Positions 1 through 9,648 of a DNA stretch of 64,000 bases are shown here, one piece after another. Origin of the DNA: an uncultured Candidatus Melainabacteria bacterium (lineage in GTDB: Bacteria > Cyanobacteriota > Vampirovibrionia > Gastranaerophilales > Gastranaerophilaceae); contig CATLEG010000002.1 in assembly GCA_949915775.1 (NCBI GenBank), positions 1 through 64,000 on the forward strand, read 5' to 3'. The translations under genes and the position numbers were made by a program. The notes under the pieces were generated by a model. It did no database searches. It had not been told where the DNA came from and was given only the letters and a program-made list of their open reading frames with translations. Numbering within the stretch: the first letter of the stretch is position 1; each line of letters begins with the position of its first letter.

Positions 1-252
1 CTCCAATACGCCTTTTATCTCAACCGTATCAGCTTCCCTCACATCCTTCAATGAAAATCCGGAAATCCCCTCTTCGTATACGCCCTGAAGCAGCCCTTCC
101 CTCTTTCTCAAAATGATAAATGCAATATTGCCCATGTCGCGGATTGCGTGAACGGCCCCGTTCACTTTAACCCTCTTCCCTTCCCTGCCCTCTGTAAGCA
201 GTTCACTGATTTCCATTGTGTCTTTTCTTGCAATTCCTGTTAAATACTTCAT
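1..252 (-). CDS. aspS: Non-discriminating aspartyl-tRNA synthetase N-terminus (partial, runs off left edge)
   Basis: My translation of the minus strand from ATG at 252: MKYLTGIARKDTMEISELLTEGREGKRVKVNGAVHAIRDMGNIAFIILRKREGLLQGVYEEG..., an OB-fold anticodon-binding type N-terminus; RBS gaggagg upstream. Not in ORF track because truncated. Confidence 0.65.
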   Translation of the reverse strand, partial: MKYLTGIARKDTMEISELLTEGREGKRVKVNGAVHAIRDMGNIAFIILRKREGLLQGVYEEGISGFSLKDVREADTVEIKGVLE

Positions 253-411
253 GATGTTCCTCCTCTTTCTCTTTGACAGCTCCCGGAGGGGTTTGTAATA
301 TCGTGCTGTGACGAATAAACAAAATCTTCAATCCAATGTCCCAATATTTTTTCATAGTCTGATTTACTCCTTCCTTTATAAGTAAAATTAAATTGCCAAA
401 TTTTCTATATA

Positions 412-855
412 TTACTCCTTTTTTACTCCATAGTCAAGTGATGTTCCTCTAAATTCTTTACTCATTCTTTTGTAAAAATCAACTTGTTCGTCTTGAGTCA
501 TCGCATGTAGTATCTCATCATCTTCATTATCTACAAATCCAATCATAAAATTAAAGTCATTCATATTTAAACAGGTATTTTCAGTGAGATATTTAATGTC
601 TTGAATAATCTCATCGGTTTTATCATAATGTTCTTTAAATATTGAAAGACATTTTTCAACAGTTTCAGTATTACAATTTTTTGGAACAGCACGTTCAATA
701 AGCTTTCTAACTCCGTTTCCAACAAAATTTCTGACTTCTTCAAGTGTTATGGTTGGGAAATTGAATTGCGAAAGTGCATAATTTGTACTTTCTTTCAAAT
801 CATCAAGGGTATTTAATAAAGTCCCGTCTAAATCAAAAATTACAGCATCTTTCAT
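412..855 (-). CDS. HAD-family phosphatase N-terminal half (phosphoglycolate phosphatase-like) joined to an unrelated C-terminus
   Basis: MKDAVIFDLDGTLLNTLDDL... HAD motif I (DLDGTL); the expected HAD motifs II/III are absent after ...FKEHYDK; start at 855 rather than ORF start 963. Confidence 0.65.
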   Translation of the reverse strand: MKDAVIFDLDGTLLNTLDDLKESTNYALSQFNFPTITLEEVRNFVGNGVRKLIERAVPKNCNTETVEKCLSIFKEHYDKTDEIIQDIKYLTENTCLNMNDFNFMIGFVDNEDDEILHAMTQDEQVDFYKRMSKEFRGTSLDYGVKKE

Positions 856-922
856 AATGATATAATAACATAAAATTAAGATTTTATTTGACAATTTCAT
901 TACAAATTTATATAATAATTTT

Positions 923-2164
923 ATGACTAAATTGATTAAAGTAATGAAAGGAACAAAAGACATTTTACCTCAAGAAGTCGAGATGTGGCATAAGCTTGAG
1001 AAAAATGCACTTGAAATTTTTACCCGATATGGATATAAAGAAATCAGAACCCCAATATTTGAAGTGACAGAATTGTTTGCTCGCGGAGTTGGTGATACTA
1101 CTGATATTGTTAATAAAGAAATGTACACTTTTGAAAAAAGTGATCGTTCAATAACTTTGCGACCGGAAAATACAGCTGGTGTCGTTCGTTCATTTATTGA
1201 AAATGGAATGGCAAGACTTTCAGCTCCTGTAAAACTCTGGTACAAAGGTCCGATGTTTAGATATGAAAGACCGCAGGCTGGCAGACAAAGACAATTCCAT
1301 CAAGTTGGTGTAGAAATGTTTGGGATAAAAGATGCGGCAGCAGATGCTGAAGTTATTATGCTTGCTGTTGATTATCTTAAATCTCTCGGACTTGAGGATT
1401 TAGAAGTTGAAATAAACTCTCTTGGCTGTCCAAAATGCCGCGAAGAATATAAAAATAAAATTAAAGAGGTTTTAAAACCCGAATTTGAAAATCTTTGCGA
1501 AGACTGCCAAAACCGTTATGAAAAAAATCCATTAAGACTTCTTGATTGCAAAGTAGATACTTGTAAAGAAATTTTTGCAAAACCGCAAATCCAAAAAGTT
1601 ATTCAATCTGACTTTATTTGCGAAGAATGCGCAAGTCATTACAAAGATTTGAAAACATATCTAGATAGATTAAATATAAAATATGTTGAAAATAAACTTC
1701 TAGTCAGAGGTTTGGACTATTATAACAGAACTGTTTTTGAAATAAAATCAAATAATTTAGGTTCACAAAATGCTGTTTGCGGCGGCGGAAGATATGACAG
1801 TCTTGTCAAAAATCTTGGAGGAGAGGACACTCCGGCTGTAGGCTGGGCAATGGGTATGGAAAGATTAAATTCATTATTACCTGTAATTGAACCTGAAAAA
1901 TTGGATGCATATATTGTTTCAAATTCACCGGCTGATGCATTTGAATTAGCACAAGATTTGCGATCTAATGGAGTTAAAGTAGAGTTTGATCTTGCAAATA
2001 AAAAATTTACAAAACAACTTGAAAAAGCGTCTAAAGTTGCAAAATTTGCACTAATACTGGGTGAAGATGAGATTAAGGCAGGAAAAGTTTCTGTGAAAAA
2101 TCTTTCGACATCACAACAAGTAACAGTTGAAAGAAATGAAGTAATAAATAAAATTATGGAGTAA
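923..2164 (+). CDS. hisS: Histidyl-tRNA synthetase
   Basis: MKGTKDILPQE, FRYERPQAGRQRQFHQ, GLDYYNRTVFE, GGGRYDSLV motifs of class II HisRS. Confidence 0.97.
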   Translation: MTKLIKVMKGTKDILPQEVEMWHKLEKNALEIFTRYGYKEIRTPIFEVTELFARGVGDTTDIVNKEMYTFEKSDRSITLRPENTAGVVRSFIENGMARLSAPVKLWYKGPMFRYERPQAGRQRQFHQVGVEMFGIKDAAADAEVIMLAVDYLKSLGLEDLEVEINSLGCPKCREEYKNKIKEVLKPEFENLCEDCQNRYEKNPLRLLDCKVDTCKEIFAKPQIQKVIQSDFICEECASHYKDLKTYLDRLNIKYVENKLLVRGLDYYNRTVFEIKSNNLGSQNAVCGGGRYDSLVKNLGGEDTPAVGWAMGMERLNSLLPVIEPEKLDAYIVSNSPADAFELAQDLRSNGVKVEFDLANKKFTKQLEKASKVAKFALILGEDEIKAGKVSVKNLSTSQQVTVERNEVINKIME

Positions 2165-2165
2165 T

Positions 2166-2510
2166 ATGGCAAATTCAGTAGATGAAGTAATAGTAAGACT
2201 TTCAAATAGTTTTAATCGTATATTTAATGATTTTAAAGGAATGTATCTGTTTGGTGTACATTTGGATGGCAAAATGCATGAGGATGAAGATATTGAACTT
2301 GCCGCAATTTTCGAAGTTGAAGATAAATCAAAACGCGAACAGATTTGGCCTATAATTGGAAAAATCGAAACAGATATGGAAGTTTGTATAGATTTATATC
2401 CATATACCGAAGAAAGTTTTAAACAAGACGAAGATATTTATAATGAGATTATGGAAGAAAGTATTTTCTATAATAAAAAGGGGGAGTGTAGCCGCTCCAT
2501 ACACAAATAA
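2166..2510 (+). CDS. Nucleotidyltransferase-like small protein
   Basis: ORF immediately downstream of hisS; YLFGVHLDGKMHEDEDIELAAIFE resembles a degenerate nucleotidyltransferase core. Confidence 0.45.
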   Translation: MANSVDEVIVRLSNSFNRIFNDFKGMYLFGVHLDGKMHEDEDIELAAIFEVEDKSKREQIWPIIGKIETDMEVCIDLYPYTEESFKQDEDIYNEIMEESIFYNKKGECSRSIHK

Positions 2511-2547
2511 AGCATTAAAATTGTATATAAAAAGATGAGGTAAAAAA

Positions 2548-2742
2548 ATGTCACAGATTACAATACGTTCAGACAGAAAAGAAGATTACAAGTTTTTCTA
2601 CAAAGGCGACGAAGTTGTTTTAGGAGCAGGAAAAATTATTAGCATTGCAACAGGACTTGATGATGTTGTTTTGCCAACTTGTGCTATGAAAATAATTAAC
2701 AACCTGATAGTAATTAAAGAAGATGTAAAAGATAAAAAATAA
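2548..2742 (+). CDS. Hypothetical small protein
   Basis: 64 aa ORF with RBS (gatgagg) before ATG. Confidence 0.5.
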   Translation: MSQITIRSDRKEDYKFFYKGDEVVLGAGKIISIATGLDDVVLPTCAMKIINNLIVIKEDVKDKK

Positions 2743-2831
2743 TCTATATTTAATGTAAATATAGTATGTTTTTTAAATGACAATTGATATAATTCTAGTG
2801 AAAATTATCAAGGAATTAAGAGGAGGTAAAT

Positions 2832-5800
2832 ATGAAAAATCGAATATCCAGGGCGCTTGTACTATCTATGATGGTAAGCTTTGCTGTTATTGGGAATCAG
2901 GTTATTGCGAAGGATTATTCTGCTAATGAAACTTTAAATAAAGTTAAAATTACAGAAGATTCTTCGATTGCAAAAGATGTAGAGTTAACATTTACAAATA
3001 AAAATTCTTTTGAAAAAAATGTTACAATAACAAATAATGGTACAATTAATGTGGGAACTGCTGAGAGTGGAAGTGCCCAAATTACAAATAATGGGTCTGT
3101 TTTAGGCGGTATAATTAATGTTGTTAATAAGGGCAATTTTGCAAATAAATCTACAGGTTCTGTTATCGTTAATGAAATTAATCTTTCAACCAGCAGCCGA
3201 CTTGATAATGACGGTACTATTTCTACAGGCAAAATTATTATTGATGAAACAAGTCGTATTACAAGTTCGAACGGAACTTTGATTATTACGGGAACCGGCA
3301 GCAGAAGTGATAATGAAATTAAACAAGCTTCAATTACTATTTCTAAAGGTGCTGATTTTGTAAATAATGGTGAAAAATTTAATGTTCTTAAAGAATTTAA
3401 TAATGATGGTGAATTTACCGGTACAGGAACAATTAGTTTAGGAGATAAAAGTACAGCTGTAACTGCAAGAAATACCGGAATTTTATCTCAAAATAAAGTA
3501 ACAATTTCTAATGGTAATTTTGACAATTCTAATACAATGACCGTAACAGATGAACTTAGAATTGGTAATTCTGGCAATGCTGTTTTAAATAATACTAAAA
3601 ATGTATCAGCTGGTAAGATTAATATCTCTACAACCGGAAAAATTACTGGAACTGGTAATCTTTCTATTGGTAATGGTTCAAGCAATAAAGGTGAAATTAC
3701 ACAGGGAACAATTACATCTACTGGTAAATTTACTAACGAATATTTAGTAACAGTTGATACATTAACTGCTGAAAATATTGACAATAAAGGAAGTAATTCT
3801 CTAATTACTGTTATTAAAGATGCTGCCATTGATACATTAACTAACAATGGTGCTTTGAATGTTGCAGGTAATTTGTCATCTGCAAATAAAATTACTAATA
3901 ATCACGAAATAACAGTAGGTTCATTAAATGCAAATAATATTGTTAATGAAAAAACTTTCACAGTAAATAAAGATGCAATTGTTAATACATTAACTAATAA
4001 TAAAACATTTAATGTAACCGGTGTATTATCTTCTAATAAAATTACAAATAAAGCTGATATAACATCAGGTTCGTTAATTGCAAAAGAAATATTAAACGAC
4101 AAAAACTTTACGGTAAATGAAAATAGTACAGTTGATACATTAACTAATAATGGAAACTTCAAAACAATTGGAACTTTAACTTCTTCAAATAATATTACTA
4201 ATAAGGGTGAAATATCAGTTGGCTCATTAATTGCTAATAACATAACAAATGAAGAAACTTTTACAATAAATAATGATGCTGTAGTAAAAACATTAACTAA
4301 CAATAAAATATTTAATGTAAATGGTTCACTTGTTTCAGATGGTGATATTATTAATCAGGGGGGGGGGCGAACTCTCAGCTGGTTCATTATCAGCTCAAAA
4401 TGTACTTAATGACCAAAAAATTAATATTAATGGTAATACATCTATTACCGCATTAACAAATAATGGCTCATTTAATGTTGGAAATGCTGATACAAAATCT
4501 ATGTTAAGTGTTGCCGGTGATATTTCCGGTAATAACGGTGAATTAAATTTAACAAATACAGTATTTAATGTTGGGCAATTAGTTCAAAATCAAACTATTA
4601 ATGCATCAAATAATTCAATAATAAATGTTAATAATGCATACAATTTAGTTAATGATTCACTTGCGTTAAACAATAGTGTAATGAATATAAACACTTTGAA
4701 TCTTAATCCATTAACACTAAATAATTTTAGTATGGATAATGGTACAATTAACATTTCTTCTATAGATGTTGATTTAGGTAATAAAACTATGGGAACAATC
4801 AGCGCTCAAAATTATGGTGATATTTCCGGTGCTGTAAATATTGGCGATTTAAATATTCAAAATTATATTAATGTTCCTAAAGAAAAAGATATTAAAGTAT
4901 TGTTTACAGATAATGCTAATCTTGCGCATACTGTAAATTATACAGGTCGTGATTTTCTTTTGACACCAATTCACAAATATGGCATAAAATATGAAGATGA
5001 CGGCTCAGCCGGAAACTTCATATTTACAAAAGGTGCCGGTGCAAGCCTTTCAAATGCAGCCGCATTTAACCCTGCTGTATTACCAAGTTCAGTTGCCGCA
5101 CAAGCCGGCTCTTATGCAGCTATTACTGAAACTTTTAATTATTCATTCAGACATATAGATTATACTTATATGCCTTATCCTTCTGCTGTAAGAAAATCAA
5201 TGGCAAATAAATATGCTATTACAGAAGGACAATCTACACCTTATCAATTGAATGCAACTAAATCAAATGGTACCTGGTTTCAGCCATATGTATCTTTTGA
5301 AAATATGCACCTTAGCCATGGGCCAAGAGTTAATGTAACTACTTATGGTTCATTGGTCGGAGGTGACAGCGAATATAAAGAACTTAAAAATGGATGGGGT
5401 ACAGTTACTACCGCATTTGTAGGTTACAACGGAAGTAATATAAATTATTCTCATACTGATACTTATCAAAATGGCGGTGTGTTAGGTGCTACTCAAACAT
5501 TCTACAAAAATAACTTCTTTACTGCAATAACAGCGAATGCCGGTGCAAGTGTCGGTGAATCTAATACAATGTACGGACATGAAAACTTTACAAGTTTAAT
5601 GGCTGGCATTGCTTCAAAAACAGGTTATAACTTCGAATTTAATGAAGGTAAATTTATTATCCAACCTTCATGGATGATGGCTTATTCTTTCATTAATACA
5701 TTTGACTATACAAACGCTGCCGGAGTTAGAATTGACTCTGATCCATTACACTCAATTCAATTACATCCGAATATCAAATTTATCGGTAACATAAAAGGAT

Positions 5801-6087
5801 GGCAGCCATATGCAAATATTGGTATGGTTTGGAATATCTTAAATGATACAAGAGTAACCGCAAACGATATGAGATTACCTGAAATGAGTATCAAACCATA
5901 TGTTGAATATGGTATTGGTATTCAAAAATGCTGGAAAGACAGATTCTCCGGATTTGGACAGGCTATGTTCAGAAATGGCGGCAGAAACGGTATTGCAATA
6001 ACTTTAGGTTTTAGAATGACTTTAGGTAAAGGCCATGCTGAAAATGTTCAATTAAAAAACAAAAACAAAGTTGTTATAAAAAAATAA
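2832..6087 (+). CDS. Autotransporter-like surface protein split by a poly-G frameshift (ORFs 2832..4409 and 4321..6087)
   Basis: RBS aggagg, signal peptide MKNRISRALVLSMMVSFAVIGNQVIA, repetitive N/T-rich passenger, C-terminal beta-barrel-like region (FSGFGQAMFRNGGRNGIAITLGFRMTLG). Frames join if the G10 tract at 4358-4367 is G9. Confidence 0.85.
4358..4367 (+). repeat. Poly-G homopolymer tract (G10) inside autotransporter CDS
   Basis: ...ttaatcaGGGGGGGGGGcgaactctc... Confidence 0.97.
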
Positions 6088-6110
6088 ATATTAATAACAA
6101 AAACTTTAAA

Positions 6111-6137
6111 AAAAGCCCTTCAAAAGGGCTTTTTTTA
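6111..6137 (+). terminator. Rho-independent terminator of autotransporter gene
   Basis: aaaaGCCCTTcaaaAGGGCtttttt. Confidence 0.9.
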
Positions 6138-6210
6138 TGATTTATTTTAATATATAATGTTTTTGTCAATAAAAGTTGAAACACAAATTTTTACATAATT
6201 TCTATAACTA

Positions 6211-6421
6211 TATTATGGTGGAGACGAGGGGAGTTGTCTTGCTGCGCCTCGCGTTAAACGGCAATTCCGCGATTTGTGGCGGGTTTTCAACCCTTACAAA
6301 TCGGCTCCAGCCTCTGCTCGGCTTGCGCCGAACCCCAAAATAGTATTCTCCACCAAGCTCATCAAACCATAATAAAGAACATAACAAGTATGTCCTTTAT
6401 TATGGTGGAGACGAGGGGAGT
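6211..6421. repeat. 24-bp direct repeat of the tmRNA 3' end bracketing a short GC-rich insert
   Basis: tattatggtggagacgaggggagt at 6211-6234 and 6398-6421. Confidence 0.9.
6367..6405 (-). terminator. Hairpin at the 3' end of tmRNA
   Basis: ccataataaagaacat-aacaagt-atgtcctttattatgg, 16-bp arms with one mismatch. Confidence 0.6.
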
Positions 6422-6804
6422 CGAACCCCTGTCCAAAATGGATCTTGATAAATCTCTACGAGTGTATATTTTCTATTGGCTCAACTGATTCAGGAAAAAA
6501 TCTAAAACCTTGTAAATCAGTCCTAGGTTTTATTTGAAGGAAACTCTAAACCTTGCAAGGTTATCTTGATGCATCTACCCTGCTTCAATGCACTGCGTCT
6601 TGCATAATGGACTCATAAAACCGGCAAGCTGGGTTCTATGAGTAGCTATAATTAGCGACTACGCTGCTAAAGCTTGTGCTCTAGAGAAGTCTGCTTTAAT
6701 TACGTTGTTAGCATTTAATTTGTTTTGCTCGTTGATAACCGAGAACAGCGCTCGGACTCGCAACCTATCTCAACCGAACATCCTGTCAAATCCAAAACGT
6801 CCCC
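6403..6804 (-). ncRNA. ssrA: Transfer-messenger RNA
   Basis: Minus strand begins GGGGACGTTTTGGATTTGACAGG and ends GGACAGGGGTTCGACTCCCCTCGTCTCCACCA; tag ORF (6659-6712) decodes ANNVIKADFSRAQALAA*. Confidence 0.97.
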
Positions 6805-7118
6805 ATATATTTAACTGTAAATGTACTGACCGTACTTCGTACGGTGTCAAATCCTAGTCGCTATTACAATATTATTGTAATTTTCTACTATATTTGTGGT
6901 TTCGCGACGCCATTTTGCACGTTTCGCTCTAGCTCAACGGCAAAAGAAGGCAAACGTCCCCATATATTTAAATGTTAATGTGCTGACCGTACTTCGTACG
7001 GTGTCAAATCCTAGTCGCTATTACAATATTATTGTAATTTTCTACTATATTTGTGGTTCCGCGACGCCATTTTGCACGTTTCGCTCTAGCTCAACGGCAA
7101 AAGAAGGCAAACGTCCCC
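6798..7118 (-). repeat. 157-bp tandem duplication upstream of ssrA (two full copies plus start of a third)
   Basis: cgtccccatata starts at 6798, 6955 and 7112; copies nearly identical; each contains palindromes accgtac-ttc-gtacggt and attacaat-att-attgtaat. Confidence 0.93.
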
Positions 7119-7125
7119 ATATAAA

Positions 7126-7192
7126 CCCTCTCCCGCAGTTCTAAAACTCATAAATTCGTTAAGAACTGCTCCCTCTCACAAAGAGAGAAGGG
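7126..7192. repeat. Dispersed hairpin element, copy A
   Basis: CCCTCTCCC-GCAGTTCT...AGAACTGC-TCCCTCTCACAAAGAGAGAAGG. Confidence 0.75.
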
Positions 7193-7288
7193 AAAGAATT
7201 TTGTAATTTTCAATGTGCCTATTGCTATTATAACCCATTTTATTCTTTTTTCAATAGCAAAAAAAATTTTTATAAGTTTTGTATTAAT

Positions 7289-8026
7289 ATGCAAGTCAGC
7301 AATAATTATTCTCAACAGAATTTTACATCAAAATTATGTCCGGTGAGACCTTTCAGAGTTAAGACAAATGCCGGAAAACTTTATATTAAAGAAGTTACAA
7401 AAAAAGAAGTTAACCAAAAGAGTTTTATTAATAATTTAGCAAAAGTGCTTGCTAAAAATATTGCATCAAACACTGAAGATCCTTCATGGAAAATTATTTT
7501 TAAACAGGATAGAGAAGGTAAACTCGTTATAGAAAATTTTAAAAGATATTTAAAAAGAAGATTGAATACAAATGATGATACATTAACGCTGCTTGTTGCA
7601 TATGATAAAAAGAAGAAAATTCAAGGGGCTTGTATGTCGTTTGGATTTGACGATGTTCCAACTTGTGAGAAATCTGTTTGTTATATTGAATCATTGGGAA
7701 TTAATCCTAAATACAGAGGGGCCGGAGTAGGGAAATTAATGGTAGAGAAAACTTTAGAGTCTGCGAAAAATATTTTTACTGATGCGTATTTAGCCAGTGA
7801 GAATTTAGCTTTAGGTTTTTATAAAAAATTGGGATTTAAAAAATTAAATCCGGCATATGAAGCGCAAAAAACAATTATAGATTTTATTGCATTAGATAGA
7901 GCAGATTATCCTGAATATGTTTCTTTATTAACTAAACCTTTGCAGCAAAACAAACCTCGATGGTATAAAGTTGCGGCAGACTTTATAAACGATTTTAATG
8001 ACGGATTAAGAATGTATTTGGAATGA
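7289..8026 (+). CDS. GNAT-family N-acetyltransferase
   Basis: YIESLGINPKYRGAGVGKLMVEKTLE and LASENLALGFYKKLGFKK motifs. Confidence 0.85.
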   Translation: MQVSNNYSQQNFTSKLCPVRPFRVKTNAGKLYIKEVTKKEVNQKSFINNLAKVLAKNIASNTEDPSWKIIFKQDREGKLVIENFKRYLKRRLNTNDDTLTLLVAYDKKKKIQGACMSFGFDDVPTCEKSVCYIESLGINPKYRGAGVGKLMVEKTLESAKNIFTDAYLASENLALGFYKKLGFKKLNPAYEAQKTIIDFIALDRADYPEYVSLLTKPLQQNKPRWYKVAADFINDFNDGLRMYLE

Positions 8027-8410
8027 ACACTTTGAGCAGTGAGCTTTTGGATGAAGCATCAAATTGTCTTCTAAATCATACATTTTTTCTATTTTACAGA
8101 TTAAATTTGCACCGCATTTAGGACATTTTAGACCACCTGCACCATTAAGAATGAGTTCTTTTAAGCTATCAATTATTTCTTGAGAAATTGTATATGATGA
8201 GAAATCTTTTTCTAGTGCTTTAATTTCTTTCGGGTCGCATTTTAAAACTTTTGCTAAATTTTGACGAACAGTAACAGGAAGAAATAATTCTTTTCCTGCT
8301 TCAATATCTTCAATTAGATTTATAGGCAAATTACATTGTATCGCAAGCCCTTTTGGTGATAAACCTATTTCATCTCTTCTTTTTTGTATAAATTGTGCAA
8401 GTGTTTTCAT
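8006..8410 (-). CDS. XRE-type HTH regulator with C-terminal zinc ribbon
   Basis: MKTLAQFIQKRRDEIGLSPKGLAIQCNLPINLIEDIEAG; CPKCGANL...CSKCSF. Start chosen at 8410. Confidence 0.75.
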   Translation of the reverse strand: MKTLAQFIQKRRDEIGLSPKGLAIQCNLPINLIEDIEAGKELFLPVTVRQNLAKVLKCDPKEIKALEKDFSSYTISQEIIDSLKELILNGAGGLKCPKCGANLICKIEKMYDLEDNLMLHPKAHCSKCSFQIHS

Positions 8411-8412
8411 AA

Positions 8413-8476
8413 CCCTCTCCTGAATTGCTAAATTCGTTGTACTCATTAAGCAATTCTGCCCTCTCACAAAGAGAGA
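8413..8476. repeat. Dispersed hairpin element, copy B
   Basis: CCCTCTCCT-GAATTGCT...AGCAATTC-TGCCCTCTCACAAAGAGAGA. Confidence 0.75.
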
Positions 8477-8494
8477 TTATATATTATATAACAA

Positions 8495-8523
8495 AAACAC
8501 CCTCTTATTACAAGAGGGTGTTT
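8495..8523 (-). terminator. Terminator hairpin
   Basis: aacaccctcttattacaagagggtgttt. Confidence 0.75.
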
Positions 8524-8533
8524 GTTGTGATTT

Positions 8534-9475
8534 TTATTTTTTAGGATTATAAATTTCAAATTTTTTGAAATCTACTTCTCTTGAACACATCTTCATATCT
8601 TGAAAATCGTAATCAATAAGTTCCGGATTTCCATCTTCATCAAGTATAGGTTGACCTTGTTTATCTAACGCTAATTTACCGCAAATGCAAGTTCCAGGTA
8701 ATTCACCTTTTTTGAATTCGCCTTCCCATATCATATTACCATCACTGTCATATATTGTATTAATGCCAGGTTTGTCACCTCTTGCACCATTTGAACGAAT
8801 TTCTGAATATGATGGTTTCCACTGCCATTCTTCTGGTTTTGAAGTTGCATTAGTTGTATAGTGGTCAAATTTTATACCTCTGCCGGGAACATCAGAAACC
8901 ACTGTTTTCATCCATAATTTTTTAGGATTTTTAGGATCATACATATCAGTAATTCTTGTTACATATGTGTTTTGTCTTTTATTTGTTCCGATACTATCTA
9001 ATTGACCTTCATATAATTTATGGTCGTAATTGTTTTGTGCTTTATAAGATATAAGAACTACATTATCGCCAGGTTTTGGGCCGTCTAATTCCGCACCAAT
9101 ATTTAAACCTTGAGAAATTAATGAGTCATTAATTGCAAAATTAATTTCTTTAAATGGTTTTGTTACAAATATTGTATCAGGTTTGCCACAACCACCATTA
9201 TCTATAACCCATGCATATGCCCAAGCTTTTGCTTCAGACTCTGAACAAGAATCTGATTCAGCAGAACAAGATGTCATTCCGCCGGCTACACTTGCAGCCA
9301 TTACGCCTGCCATAAATGCGTTTCTTAATGCGTTTGCCGTTTTTCTAGAAACCGGCGCGCGGTCTGTATTTCTGTCTTCACGTTCACGTGTTTCTCGACT
9401 TGGCTCCATTGTATTTATAGAACCATTTCTTCCAAATTGTGTTAGGGATAAATTTTTTATTGCTTGTACCTGCAT
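8534..9475 (-). CDS. Secreted/lipoprotein-like hypothetical with an N-terminal extension
   Basis: Likely start MQVQAIKNLSLTQFGRN (RBS ggagg); internal hydrophobic segment and lipobox-like AFMAGVMAASVAGGMTSC. Confidence 0.6.
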   Translation of the reverse strand: MQVQAIKNLSLTQFGRNGSINTMEPSRETREREDRNTDRAPVSRKTANALRNAFMAGVMAASVAGGMTSCSAESDSCSESEAKAWAYAWVIDNGGCGKPDTIFVTKPFKEINFAINDSLISQGLNIGAELDGPKPGDNVVLISYKAQNNYDHKLYEGQLDSIGTNKRQNTYVTRITDMYDPKNPKKLWMKTVVSDVPGRGIKFDHYTTNATSKPEEWQWKPSYSEIRSNGARGDKPGINTIYDSDGNMIWEGEFKKGELPGTCICGKLALDKQGQPILDEDGNPELIDYDFQDMKMCSREVDFKKFEIYNPKK

Positions 9476-9648
9476 TTTTAACCTCCGATTTGTACTGGCA
9501 AGTATATAAAATAAGAACATTTTTTTATTTGCTATTTGAATTATAACAAAAACATATGTTTTATTAAATTCCTTGAATTGAGTGATTTTTGGGGCTTTAC
9601 ATTTGTTAATATATTTTAAAAAGTTTTAATTATGCTAAAATAAAAGGT

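Noticed and set aside
1720-2205. 161-aa antisense ORF over hisS
   Set aside because: Fully overlaps hisS 3' half on the opposite strand; no homology-like features.
6276-6488. 70-aa ORF
   Set aside because: Overlaps the tmRNA 3' end and the duplicated GC-rich segment; no RBS; coding is incidental.
6896-7144. 82-aa ORF
   Set aside because: Lies in the ssrA upstream tandem duplication; the protein repeat simply reflects the DNA repeat.
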